Positions 18,340 to 26,656 of a stretch of 64,000 nt of DNA are shown here, in pieces. Position 1 is the stretch's first letter. Every line of letters starts with the position of its first letter. This stretch comes from Lachnospiraceae bacterium. Its GTDB lineage: Bacteria > Bacillota > Clostridia > Lachnospirales > Lachnospiraceae. The notes beneath the pieces were generated by a model. That model did not search any database and was not told the DNA's origin. It saw only the letters and a list, made by a program, of their open reading frames with translations. The stretch lies in contig JAGBHK010000007.1 in NCBI GenBank assembly GCA_017935565.1, positions 29,503-93,502 of the forward strand. The letters are read 5' to 3'. Made by a program: the position numbers and the translations under genes.

Positions 18340-19122
18340 ATGACTGAATTAGAAGAATATTATAATAAATTTAATGAAGAAAAACGCTTAAATTCCCGTC
18401 ACGGACAGGTTGAATTTCAAGTTTCTATGAAATATATACACGAATTTTTACCACAGGATATTGCCAATGACCAGATAAAAATTCTTGATATTGGCGCTGG
18501 TACCGGTAGATATAGCGTAGCCCTTGCAAATGAAGGCTATGATGTAACCGCCGTCGAACTTGTTAAATACAATTTAGGAATATTAAAACAAAAAAATAGT
18601 TCTGTTAAGGCATACCAAGGAAATGCATTGAAACTAAAAAGATTCGAAGATAATACCTTTGACCTTACGTTGCTTTTTGGACCTATGTATCATTTATTTG
18701 ATTATGAGGATAAAAAGAAGGCTCTATCTGAAGCAAAAAGAGTTACAAAACCAGGTGGCATAATCCTTGTTGCGTATTGTATGAACGAATATGGCGTAAT
18801 TACATATGCATTTAAAGAAAAGCACATTCTTGAATGCATGGAAGAAAATCGACTTAGCAATGATTTTAAAACACTTTCTTTCAAAGAAAATTTGTATGAC
18901 TATATGCGAATAGAAAATATAAATCAATTAAATCAGGATGTAGATTTAGAACGAATCAAAATCATTTCGCCTGATGGTCCTGCCAACTATATGCGACCAT
19001 TCTTAAATCAATTAAGTGACGAAGAATTTGAGCATTTTATTGCATATCAAATGGCAACTTGCGAGCGAGCTGACTTGATTGGTGCAGGAGCTCATACTGT
19101 TGATATACTAAAAAAGAAGTAG
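18340..19122 (+). CDS. Class I SAM-dependent methyltransferase
   Basis: 260 residues. Motif I ILDIGAGTGRYSVALA (about 47-62) binds S-adenosylmethionine, VTAVELV carries the acidic residue for the ribose, and FDLTLLFGPMYHL is motif IV. RVTKPGGIILVAY matches the post-IV strand. The acceptor is unknown; small-molecule methylation is most usual for this Methyltransf_11/25-type form. AGGAGG precedes ATG 18340. It is monocistronic, transcribed away from the chemoreceptor, and its stop codon lies inside the shared terminator stem. Confidence 0.9.
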   Translation: MTELEEYYNKFNEEKRLNSRHGQVEFQVSMKYIHEFLPQDIANDQIKILDIGAGTGRYSVALANEGYDVTAVELVKYNLGILKQKNSSVKAYQGNALKLKRFEDNTFDLTLLFGPMYHLFDYEDKKKALSEAKRVTKPGGIILVAYCMNEYGVITYAFKEKHILECMEENRLSNDFKTLSFKENLYDYMRIENINQLNQDVDLERIKIISPDGPANYMRPFLNQLSDEEFEHFIAYQMATCERADLIGAGAHTVDILKKK

Positions 19123-19140
19123 ATATAATGTCTACTTCTT
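19114..19140. terminator. Hairpin overlapping the 3' ends of two convergent genes
   Basis: AAGAAGTAGA (19114-19123) and TCTACTTCTT (19131-19140) form a ten-base-pair stem with a seven-base loop. The methyltransferase stop TAG (19120-19122) and the GGDEF gene stop (19132-19134) both lie within the stem arms. Confidence 0.85.
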
Positions 19141-20196
19141 TTCTTTACGCTGTAATTTATCCGTATACATATTCGTATCAGCCCTACCTGTTAACGCGTC
19201 TATTTCTTCATTTCCTTCTCGAATAGCTAGACCAATTGCACAACTGTACGAATTTCTTTCTATGTCATTTCTTATATTATCAATCATTTTATCTAATTTA
19301 GTAACATCAGACTTTGTATACAATATTTCAAATTCATCTCCGCCAACTCTATATACCTGACATCCACGAATCAAGTTTCTTCTGATGCACAAAGCAACTG
19401 TCATCAATGCTTTATCGCCCTCTGCATGTCCTTTTGTATCATTAAGGACCTTAAGATAATTTAAATCCAAAGATACAATAGCTGTAATATCAGCGGAATT
19501 TCGTATAATATCAACATCGTAACTCAAACGATTCAAAACTCCCGTAAGAGAATCATTTTTGTAATTTTGTGTATGATAAAATAAGTAATAAAATGTCACT
19601 GATATTGCTATGGAAACATTAATGAATCCTTCAAATTTAAACACTGCTTCAAGTAATGTTGACACAACAATAATCACAACTATTCCAATAACAATAAGTG
19701 CCTGTCTGTAGTCCTTTCGTTGAATATAATCAACTGTCGCAACGCACAAAATTATCAAATAAATAGCACTAGTCACATAGGCTGTAAAACCTAGCGGACC
19801 TCTTACAAATTCATTGGATTCAGAATACGAAAATGCAAGACCACAAAATAATGCTGAAAAGGAAACCAATGCATTTATAATTCCTGGAATCATTAACACT
19901 ATTCTTCTTTTTAAAGTATTTTTAGTAATAATAAATAATACACACAAAACACTTACCGGACGGACTGTATAACCAATAGCAGACATCCAAACCCTAAGTT
20001 TTGTAGGATAACTTAATGTTTCCGTGTACGATTCAATACTATCAACAATTACAAGAACAAGAACACTTATAATAGCTATCATAAAAAGTTTCACTGTTCT
20101 TTTCGAAAACGATACGTTCGAAAACAAAAAAACTACTAAAAATAAAACAATAAGTATAGTGGCATAATTTGCGTACACCAACCTTTGCATCAACAT
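19132..20196 (-). CDS. Membrane-bound diguanylate cyclase (GGDEF)
   Basis: 354 residues. Six membrane helices fill residues 8-205, then a GGDEF domain runs to the end. The catalytic signature YRVGGDEFEIL is intact, as is the Mg2+ loop SLDLNYLKVLNDTKGHAEGD, so it should make cyclic-di-GMP. The product-inhibition I-site (RxxD five residues before GGDEF) reads RGCQ, so feedback control is probably absent. AAGGTGA lies before ATG 20196, 13 bases after the thioesterase stop. It is the last gene of the galactosidase operon, an unusual place for a second-messenger enzyme. Confidence 0.92.
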   Translation of the reverse strand: MLMQRLVYANYATILIVLFLVVFLFSNVSFSKRTVKLFMIAIISVLVLVIVDSIESYTETLSYPTKLRVWMSAIGYTVRPVSVLCVLFIITKNTLKRRIVLMIPGIINALVSFSALFCGLAFSYSESNEFVRGPLGFTAYVTSAIYLIILCVATVDYIQRKDYRQALIVIGIVVIIVVSTLLEAVFKFEGFINVSIAISVTFYYLFYHTQNYKNDSLTGVLNRLSYDVDIIRNSADITAIVSLDLNYLKVLNDTKGHAEGDKALMTVALCIRRNLIRGCQVYRVGGDEFEILYTKSDVTKLDKMIDNIRNDIERNSYSCAIGLAIREGNEEIDALTGRADTNMYTDKLQRKEKK

Positions 20197-20209
20197 ACCA
20201 AGTCACCTT

Positions 20210-20623
20210 CTATTCCACAACAAGCCCCGCAAGTTTCTCAAAAAGAGCAGGATTTGTCTTTTTGACTGATACAAATTTGCCTCCCATGTCTAAAAAGCAA
20301 TGCTCTGAACTTCCGACAAATACCAATGTATCATCTACAACCTTTCGCATCTCATAGCCTAAAACAAGTTTGACCCCTTTAAATTCTTTTACAAAAACAT
20401 TTATGGCTATATCCTCTGGAAATGTAGTTGTAGCTTTGTACTTGCATTCTACTGAAACCACAGGTGAAGTTACACCTTCCGCCTCCAGTCTGTCAAATCC
20501 ATAGCCAATCTTTTCAAGAAAATCAACTCTCGCTTCTTCCATCCATCTTATATAATTCGAATGGTGTGTTATCATCATTTTATCTGTTTCATAATACTGA
20601 ACTTTATGTATATACGGTTCCAT
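20210..20623 (-). CDS. Hotdog-fold acyl-CoA thioesterase (YbgC/FadM-like)
   Basis: 137 residues, normal for the 4-hydroxybenzoyl-CoA thioesterase family. The N-terminal motif YYETDKMMITHHSNYIRW carries the catalytic-loop acid and His (Y-x-x-T-D-x-x-x-x-x-H-x-x-Y), and RVDFLEKIGYGFDRL is the central hotdog helix. It hydrolyses an acyl-CoA or acyl-ACP thioester in the cytosol. GAGG precedes ATG 20623, two bases after the esterase stop. The physiological substrate is unknown. Confidence 0.9.
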   Translation of the reverse strand: MEPYIHKVQYYETDKMMITHHSNYIRWMEEARVDFLEKIGYGFDRLEAEGVTSPVVSVECKYKATTTFPEDIAINVFVKEFKGVKLVLGYEMRKVVDDTLVFVGSSEHCFLDMGGKFVSVKKTNPALFEKLAGLVVE

Positions 20624-20625
20624 CT

Positions 20626-21552
20626 CTATACCTCTTTTTGATTAATCTTACTGTCAATATAATCAAACATCTGTCTCACATTGTATGGAGCAAACATTTT
20701 TATATCAGCGTGGTCACAATTTTCCAATAAATCTAATTTACACTTATCTTCACCTGCGATACTCTTAATCACGTTATACAAATAAACAGACTGCTCGTAA
20801 GGCACAACAGCATCTATAAGTCCATGCTGTAAATATGTATATGGAGCATTCTTTGTAACATGAGCTGCAGGATTTGAAAGTAAAACATTTTCCTTAACTT
20901 CGGACAAATCCACTGTCCCATAAAAATTATGATAAATCCACTCATCCAGTCTTTTTCCTAAATAATAGTTATGGCAACCGTACCATAATACTAAGACATT
21001 TACTGAACTATCGGCATTTTCTGACTCCTCTTTTAAATACCCTGTATCAGCACTATACGCCGCAAGTGCAGCCATATGTGCGCCAGCAGAACCGCCCCAC
21101 AAGGCAATTCTATCTGGGTCAATATTATACTTGTCAGCATTTTTCTTCAAATAATCAATAGCCTGCTTAACTTCCACAATAGACTGTGGATATACACAAT
21201 CTGGAGCCAATGTATAATCTAAGGACACGCAAATATAGCCCCTCTCCAAACCATATAAAAATGGCTTAAATTCAATGGAACTCTTCTGTCCAAAATACCA
21301 TGCACCACCATGAATTTCCACAAAAACAGGACACTTTTCAGTCATGTTCTCTGGAAAATAAATATCCATCTTCGCAGCGCTACTCTTTGCATATTGCACA
21401 TCTTCTATGTAGTTTTTTGGATATTCCTCATCCTTTAAAATAGTTCTCATATGAGGAATCATATCCCTAGCCGAAGCAATGCTTGCATCATTACGCAAAA
21501 CAGCTGTATTTGCAATAGCCTGCTTGATAAGTTCAGTAACATCAACACTCAT
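20626..21552 (-). CDS. Alpha/beta hydrolase, HSL/esterase family
   Basis: 308 residues. The oxyanion-hole motif HGGAW (about 84-88), nucleophile elbow GGSAGA (about 153-158), catalytic Asp in HGLIDAVVP and His in CDHADI give a full triad of the hormone-sensitive lipase/carboxylesterase type. There is no signal peptide, so it is cytosolic. Lying behind GH35 and GH43 genes, it may remove acetyl or other ester groups from imported oligosaccharides. The start ATG 21552 follows GAGG and is two bases from the preceding stop. Confidence 0.9.
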   Translation of the reverse strand: MSVDVTELIKQAIANTAVLRNDASIASARDMIPHMRTILKDEEYPKNYIEDVQYAKSSAAKMDIYFPENMTEKCPVFVEIHGGAWYFGQKSSIEFKPFLYGLERGYICVSLDYTLAPDCVYPQSIVEVKQAIDYLKKNADKYNIDPDRIALWGGSAGAHMAALAAYSADTGYLKEESENADSSVNVLVLWYGCHNYYLGKRLDEWIYHNFYGTVDLSEVKENVLLSNPAAHVTKNAPYTYLQHGLIDAVVPYEQSVYLYNVIKSIAGEDKCKLDLLENCDHADIKMFAPYNVRQMFDYIDSKINQKEV

Positions 21553-21554
21553 TT

Positions 21555-21848
21555 CTAGTCCTCTATCTTCTCATATCTATTCCAGATTTTGTCCGCACCA
21601 CAAACATGTTTCGAACCATCTGCGTCCATAATAATATAATCGCCCTCACCAATAAAAGTGTAACCACGTCTATTCTTAATGTATGGGCATACAATCGAGC
21701 CGTCAGGATTTGTTATTTTCACAAGGAAATCTGTCACAATCCATCCCTGCATAACTATCTCTGTCCACTTTTCAAAACCATCTTCCATTCCTAAACCTGG
21801 TTCATACTTTTGAACTTCTGACTCTAAACAAATTCTTTTACATTTCAT
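21555..21848 (-). CDS. Small conserved-looking protein with GDYI-type module
   Basis: 97 residues. The start at ATG 21848 is set by GGAGG six bases upstream; the frame runs on to 21911 without a ribosome site. The C-terminal half (IGEGDYIIMDADGSKHVCGADKIWNRYEKI) is quoted only in part here: GEGDYIIMDADGSKHV resembles the PGDYG module found in small bacterial proteins, with a following W-x-x-x-Y-E. No membrane segment. It lies between GH43 and esterase genes in the galactoside operon; its function is unknown. Confidence 0.7.
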   Translation of the reverse strand: MKCKRICLESEVQKYEPGLGMEDGFEKWTEIVMQGWIVTDFLVKITNPDGSIVCPYIKNRRGYTFIGEGDYIIMDADGSKHVCGADKIWNRYEKIED

Positions 21849-21934
21849 ACGCTTCCTCCATTCACTATATTTTTTTGGTTTATCACAATAAAATTTATTA
21901 TATTTTATCACATTTTGTAAAAAAACTCAACACA

Positions 21935-23725
21935 CTATAAAACTACTTTCTTTATTAATCCATCAGAATTAAATTCTATCTTTCCAAGACAAGTTTCTCT
22001 ATGGAAACCTTTCTTTCCTTCAGGATACTTTAAAAGTGGTGTTCCAAATCTGTGATATGCAATAATGTACTCGTCCTTGTTTGGCACTTTGGTAATAGAA
22101 TGGTGACCAGTACCTAAAATATTTTTTTCGGGTTTCTTTTCAAGGATTGTATATTTAAATTGGACAGGACCATACAATTCCTTTGAAACACCATAGTTTA
22201 TATGATAATTTTCACTTCCTGTATCATCACAAGACCAAGTAAAATGATACAAATCATCTCTCTTAAATACAGTTACTGCCTCTCTAAAATCATGTAAACC
22301 TTCAATATTTTTCATTGTCTCAGGAACTATATCCATACAATCATCAGTCAATTCTACAATTGCACCGTGACAATTTCCAAAGAGCAAATATGTTTTATCA
22401 CCTTCATAATAAATGGACGGATCGATTGTTTGACCCATTTTTACACCATTTGCAGCTGTAATGTCCATAGTAATTATCGGTTTATCCTTTGCTTTAAATG
22501 GTCCCACAGGACTATCTGCAACTGCAACACCTATGGCAGAGCGACCATCCGCTTCTTTTCCACAGAAATAGAAGTAATATTTACCATTTTTATGTGCTAT
22601 ACAAGGCGCCCATGCCGAGCCAATTGCCCAAGGAACATCATCTGTTGCAAGGTCTAATATCAAGCCTTCATTTTTATAATCAAATCCATTTTCAGATGAG
22701 AATACATAAAACTTTGTTCCACTCCAACCATCATATCCATCAGTGGTTGGATATATATAGTATTTTCCATCAAATATTGCAATGTCAGGGTCCGCATAAA
22801 GCCCTTTTATAACAGGATTTACTTCGCCAAATGCTAAAAGCAATCTGTCATATTCATCATCACTAATCTGAATAACTCCACCATGACGCTTTTTATATCT
22901 ATCAAAATCATACTCAGTATCATCTAATATTTTCAAATCACCGCTGGCTAAATCTGTTGTTGTAAGTGGTAAATAACCTAGTCCCGCGGCAAATCTATCC
23001 ACGATTAAACACCATGTTTTCCCATCTGGCAATAAATAACACTCCGGCCCTTCAACTCCATCAAGTTCTGCTAATACCTTCGAATCAATCAATTTAAACT
23101 CGCCATGCAAACTGTCGCAAACATCGAGGTTTACATGTTTTGTAGTCTCATCCTTTGAAAATCTGTAATACTTTCCATTATCATAAACAATGGTTGTATC
23201 AATGATATGATTATCTCTTTCAATGTACTTTTTTGCCGGCGTAAATTCTACGAAATCTTTTGTATATGAGCAATAAATTCTTTGTTTCGCTTCTGCATCA
23301 CCATCTTCTTTTACCATTGAAGCCCAAAATACAAAGAATGCTTCCTTTTCATGGTCGTAAACTGCCTCAGGCGCCCATACACATCCTGCCCCTTCTATAC
23401 CCACAGTAATAGCTCTAACATCTGACCATTTCACCAAATCCTTTGATTCCCATACAAGCAAATCCCTGCTGCCTTCATACTGAGCCACACCCCAGCCCTT
23501 TCCAGCCTCTATGCGTAAATCTGTTGCAATAAGATAATACTTGTTATTCTTCTCATCCCTTACTAAAAATGGATCTCTAGCCCCTAATTCCCCAACATTA
23601 GAATATAAAACAGGATTGCCATAATTCAAATCTTTCCAATGAAGTCCATCACGACTTATTGAAAAATACACCTGTTCTCCGTCTTTCATTTCACCAATAA
23701 AATGTGCAAATAAATATGCTGCCAT
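21935..23725 (-). CDS. Double-domain glycoside hydrolase family 43 protein
   Basis: 596 residues with two GH43-type five-bladed propellers in tandem. Domain 1 (about 1-290) has GARDPFLVRDEKNNKYYLIA, WAPEAVYD and EGPECYLLPDG. Domain 2 (about 300-596) has YADPDIAIFDGKYYIYPT, DPSIYYEGDKTYLLFG, FREAVTVF and GTGHHS. The Asp/Asp/Glu catalytic set seems present in domain 2 and probably in domain 1. No signal peptide, so it acts on imported oligosaccharides. Members are arabinofuranosidases, xylosidases and galactanases; beside GH35 and near galKTE, an arabinogalactan or galactan side-chain activity is plausible. AGGAGG is twelve bases from ATG 23725, a long gap. Confidence 0.87.
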   Translation of the reverse strand: MAAYLFAHFIGEMKDGEQVYFSISRDGLHWKDLNYGNPVLYSNVGELGARDPFLVRDEKNNKYYLIATDLRIEAGKGWGVAQYEGSRDLLVWESKDLVKWSDVRAITVGIEGAGCVWAPEAVYDHEKEAFFVFWASMVKEDGDAEAKQRIYCSYTKDFVEFTPAKKYIERDNHIIDTTIVYDNGKYYRFSKDETTKHVNLDVCDSLHGEFKLIDSKVLAELDGVEGPECYLLPDGKTWCLIVDRFAAGLGYLPLTTTDLASGDLKILDDTEYDFDRYKKRHGGVIQISDDEYDRLLLAFGEVNPVIKGLYADPDIAIFDGKYYIYPTTDGYDGWSGTKFYVFSSENGFDYKNEGLILDLATDDVPWAIGSAWAPCIAHKNGKYYFYFCGKEADGRSAIGVAVADSPVGPFKAKDKPIITMDITAANGVKMGQTIDPSIYYEGDKTYLLFGNCHGAIVELTDDCMDIVPETMKNIEGLHDFREAVTVFKRDDLYHFTWSCDDTGSENYHINYGVSKELYGPVQFKYTILEKKPEKNILGTGHHSITKVPNKDEYIIAYHRFGTPLLKYPEGKKGFHRETCLGKIEFNSDGLIKKVVL

Positions 23726-23741
23726 AATTTCAATTAACCTC

Positions 23742-25490
23742 CTATCCGATGTCTGGTTCGTCCTTCAACTCTATCGTATCCTTTACCTTACCTTCTGTTT
23801 CAAAAACGACAATCTCATTTTTTCCCTTTTTAAGTAATGGTCCTGGAATGTATAATCTCTTTTGTGGTCCAATCTCCCAATATCTTCCAATATTGAATCC
23901 ATTTACAAACACACATCCTTTACCCCATCCTTCAAAGTCAAGGAATGTATCTCCAATTTCTTCTGCTTCAAACTCAAACCTATAAAATGCAGGAACTGCT
24001 GCCTTATAGTCCTTAGAAAAATCAACTTTACTGATATCCTCAAGTGGCAATGAATACATATCCCAGTTATGATGAATATGTCCATTTATCTGAACGCAAC
24101 CATCAATGCCCTTTCGCTGGTCATCCATTCTAGGTCCAAAATTTACTCGTCCCATATTTTCCACCAATATATCAATATTTGGATTACTTGATACATCAGG
24201 TCTGTTTTCTTTTATTTCGTGCTCTACAAGTAATTCTCTGTCATATAGAGTAAGTACAGGTTGTTCATCCACTAAAATATTTGCTCTATCATTTGCCTTC
24301 CAGAGTTTGATTTTTTCAAAATTCTGCTCTTTTTCCAGTTTTGAGCGATACAAAATATAACCATAATTCTGTCCAAGTTTTTCCATACACACAGGGAATG
24401 GCGAACTTGTCTTCTCGCTTAAATTTTCAAGATTTTCGAATAAACTAGTTTTTTCTTTAACAGTCAATTTACCATAGGCAATTCTCTTAATATCTGTAGT
24501 AAATTCCACCTCTGGAATAGGTGCGTATTTTACCACAACTTCCTTGTATCTCTTATATTTTTCTGTAATCTGACCGTCCTCTGTCAAAATTCCATCATAA
24601 TCGTACGAAGTAACATCCGGTGTCAATTCATCATAATAGTTGGAACCATTCATAAATCCGAAGTTTGTGCCACCTTGGAACATATAAATATTGACATTTC
24701 CCTGACGTAACATCTCATCTAAATCTTCAACGCTTTGCTCTAAATTGCCTCGCATATGTCCACCATTTCCCCAATGGTCAAACCAGCCAACCCAGAATTC
24801 CGCACACATAAGTGGCTTATCGCCAATATGTTTCTTCAAAAGTTCAAAGCGTTCCTTTGTATGAGAACCAAAATTCCCCGTCTGCAACACACCTTCAATA
24901 CGTCCGCACACCAACGATTCATTATATGGACCATCCGACGTAATAAGAGGAACCACCACTCCTCTATCCACCATCATTTGCTTCATTTTTTCAAGATAAG
25001 CACTATCACTTCCGTAATAGCCATACTCATTTTCCACCTGCATCATAATCACTGGTCCACCGTAATTTATCTGCAATGGTGAAATAATTTCAAACAATTT
25101 GTCATAATAATCTGCAATATGATTTAAAAACGGTTCATAGCAAGTTCTAAGACGCATACCATCTTCTGCCAAAAGCCAGCCTGGAAGTCCGCCAAACTCC
25201 CATTCTGCGCAAATATATGGCGATGGTCTTAAGATTACGTATAAACCTAACTCCTGTGCAGTATTTACAAAACGCGCCACATCAAGCATTCCTTCAAATC
25301 TATATTCACCTTTTTTAGGTTCATGCATATTCCATGGAATGTAAGTTTCAACAGTATTACATCCCATAGCCTTCAATTTTTCAAGCCTATCCTGCCAGTA
25401 CTCAGGCACAACTCTAAAATAATGTATAGCTCCTGAAATTATTTTAAAAGGCTCATCGTTTAAGTAAAAAGTTTCCTTAATTTCAAACAT
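23742..25490 (-). CDS. GH35 beta-galactosidase (cytosolic)
   Basis: 582 residues. The catalytic TIM barrel has GAIHYFRVVPEYWQDRL, TYIPWNMHEP, the acid/base Glu in MMQVENEYGYYG and the nucleophile Glu in MCAEFWVGWFDHWG. The C-terminal third holds the galactose-binding-like jelly rolls ending GWGKGCVFVNGFNIGRYW. It releases terminal beta-galactose. No signal peptide is seen. ATG 25490 has AGGAGG immediately upstream; the frame extends to 25532 without a ribosome site. It is first gene of a six-gene operon with a near-consensus promoter, and the galactose it yields feeds the adjacent galKTE products. Confidence 0.95.
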   Translation of the reverse strand: MFEIKETFYLNDEPFKIISGAIHYFRVVPEYWQDRLEKLKAMGCNTVETYIPWNMHEPKKGEYRFEGMLDVARFVNTAQELGLYVILRPSPYICAEWEFGGLPGWLLAEDGMRLRTCYEPFLNHIADYYDKLFEIISPLQINYGGPVIMMQVENEYGYYGSDSAYLEKMKQMMVDRGVVVPLITSDGPYNESLVCGRIEGVLQTGNFGSHTKERFELLKKHIGDKPLMCAEFWVGWFDHWGNGGHMRGNLEQSVEDLDEMLRQGNVNIYMFQGGTNFGFMNGSNYYDELTPDVTSYDYDGILTEDGQITEKYKRYKEVVVKYAPIPEVEFTTDIKRIAYGKLTVKEKTSLFENLENLSEKTSSPFPVCMEKLGQNYGYILYRSKLEKEQNFEKIKLWKANDRANILVDEQPVLTLYDRELLVEHEIKENRPDVSSNPNIDILVENMGRVNFGPRMDDQRKGIDGCVQINGHIHHNWDMYSLPLEDISKVDFSKDYKAAVPAFYRFEFEAEEIGDTFLDFEGWGKGCVFVNGFNIGRYWEIGPQKRLYIPGPLLKKGKNEIVVFETEGKVKDTIELKDEPDIG

Positions 25491-25549
25491 AATTCCTCCT
25501 GAATTCATATATGTAATTATCCAATTTTTCACGTGGATTTCTAGGGTCT

Positions 25550-25578
25550 ATTTTACTATATTTGAGTGGAATTCTCAA
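25550..25578 (-). promoter_or_regulatory. Near-consensus promoter of the GH35-GH43 operon
   Basis: On the minus strand TTGAGA (25573-25578) and TAAAAT (25550-25555) are exactly 17 bases apart, about 60 bases before the GH35 start. The -35 overlaps a small dyad (TGAG...CTCA at 25563-25577) that could be an operator. Confidence 0.7.
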
Positions 25579-25591
25579 TATTTAAATAAAT

Positions 25592-25626
25592 AAAAGTGCT
25601 ACAACATTTAATGTCGTAACACTTTT
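25592..25626 (-). terminator. Terminator of galKTE operon
   Basis: AAAGTG-T-TAC-GACAT pairs with ATGTT-GTA-G-CACTTT on the minus strand (about 15 pairs with two wobbles), 26 bases after the galE stop, followed by a T/A-rich run. Confidence 0.8.
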
Positions 25627-25652
25627 AAAATTATTTACTTAAATATTAATTT

Positions 25653-26642
25653 TTATTTCTTATACCCATTTGGATGTGTACTATGCCACTTCCAAGCAGA
25701 TGCAATGATTGTCTCAAGGTCAGCATACTGTGGCTTCCAACCAAGTATTTCCACAGCCTTTGCGCTTGAAGCGATAAGCTTTGCAGGGTCGCCAGCTCTT
25801 CTTTCAGCCATAACAGCAGGGATAGGGTGACCTGTAACTTTTCTCGCAACTTCGATAACTTCTTTAACAGTGAAGCCTACACCATTTCCAAGGTTGAAAA
25901 TGTTGCTTTCGCCACCATCCATAAGATATTTAACCGCAAGAATATGAGCCTGTGCAAGGTCTGTTACGTGGATGTAATCTCTTACACATGTACCGTCCTT
26001 TGTATCATAGTCATCACCGAAGATTGTGATATTTTCTCTCTGATTGTTTGGCACCTTCAAAATAAGTGGAATAAGGTGTGTTTCAGGATTGTGAGCCTCA
26101 CCGATTTCACCACTCATGTGAGCGCCACAAGCATTGAAATATCTAAGGGAAACATATCTTAAACCGTGTGCCTTACTTGTCCAGTAGAACATTTTCTCCA
26201 TAGCAAGTTTTGTTTCACCATATGTGTTTGTTGGCTTGTTATTGTCTGTTTCAAGGATTGGAATAGACTCTGGCTCGCCATATGTTGCAGCTGTTGACGA
26301 GAATACAATCTTATCAATACCGTGAGCAACCATTGATTCAAGAAGAACCTTTGTACCACATAAGTTGTTATCATAATACTTAAGTGGGTTTACCATACTT
26401 TCACCAACAAGTGAGTTTGCAGCAAAATGGATTACTGCATCAATCTTTTCCTGCTCAAATACTGAGTCAATAAATGAACGGCTTCTGATATCGCCCTTAT
26501 AAAATTTTGCCTTCGGATGAACAGCTTCAGCATAACCTGTTTCAAGGTTATCCACGATAACAACATCCATTCCTCCATCAATTAATTCATAAACTGTATG
26601 TGAGCCAATATAACCAGCTCCACCTAATACTAAAATAGACAT
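25653..26642 (-). CDS. galE: UDP-glucose 4-epimerase
   Basis: 329 residues of the extended short-chain dehydrogenase family. LGGAGYIGSHT is the NAD-binding glycine loop, FSSTAATYG carries the catalytic Ser/Thr, and YGETKLAMEK is the Tyr-x-x-x-Lys pair. It interconverts UDP-galactose and UDP-glucose, completing the Leloir pathway. Two starts are possible: ATG 26642 (GGAGG nine bases upstream) and ATG 26648 (three bases), so 26642 is preferred. It is last in galK-galT-galE, eight bases after galT, and ends at a terminator. Confidence 0.96.
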   Translation of the reverse strand: MSILVLGGAGYIGSHTVYELIDGGMDVVIVDNLETGYAEAVHPKAKFYKGDIRSRSFIDSVFEQEKIDAVIHFAANSLVGESMVNPLKYYDNNLCGTKVLLESMVAHGIDKIVFSSTAATYGEPESIPILETDNNKPTNTYGETKLAMEKMFYWTSKAHGLRYVSLRYFNACGAHMSGEIGEAHNPETHLIPLILKVPNNQRENITIFGDDYDTKDGTCVRDYIHVTDLAQAHILAVKYLMDGGESNIFNLGNGVGFTVKEVIEVARKVTGHPIPAVMAERRAGDPAKLIASSAKAVEILGWKPQYADLETIIASAWKWHSTHPNGYKK

Positions 26643-26656
26643 CTGCATTGACCTCC

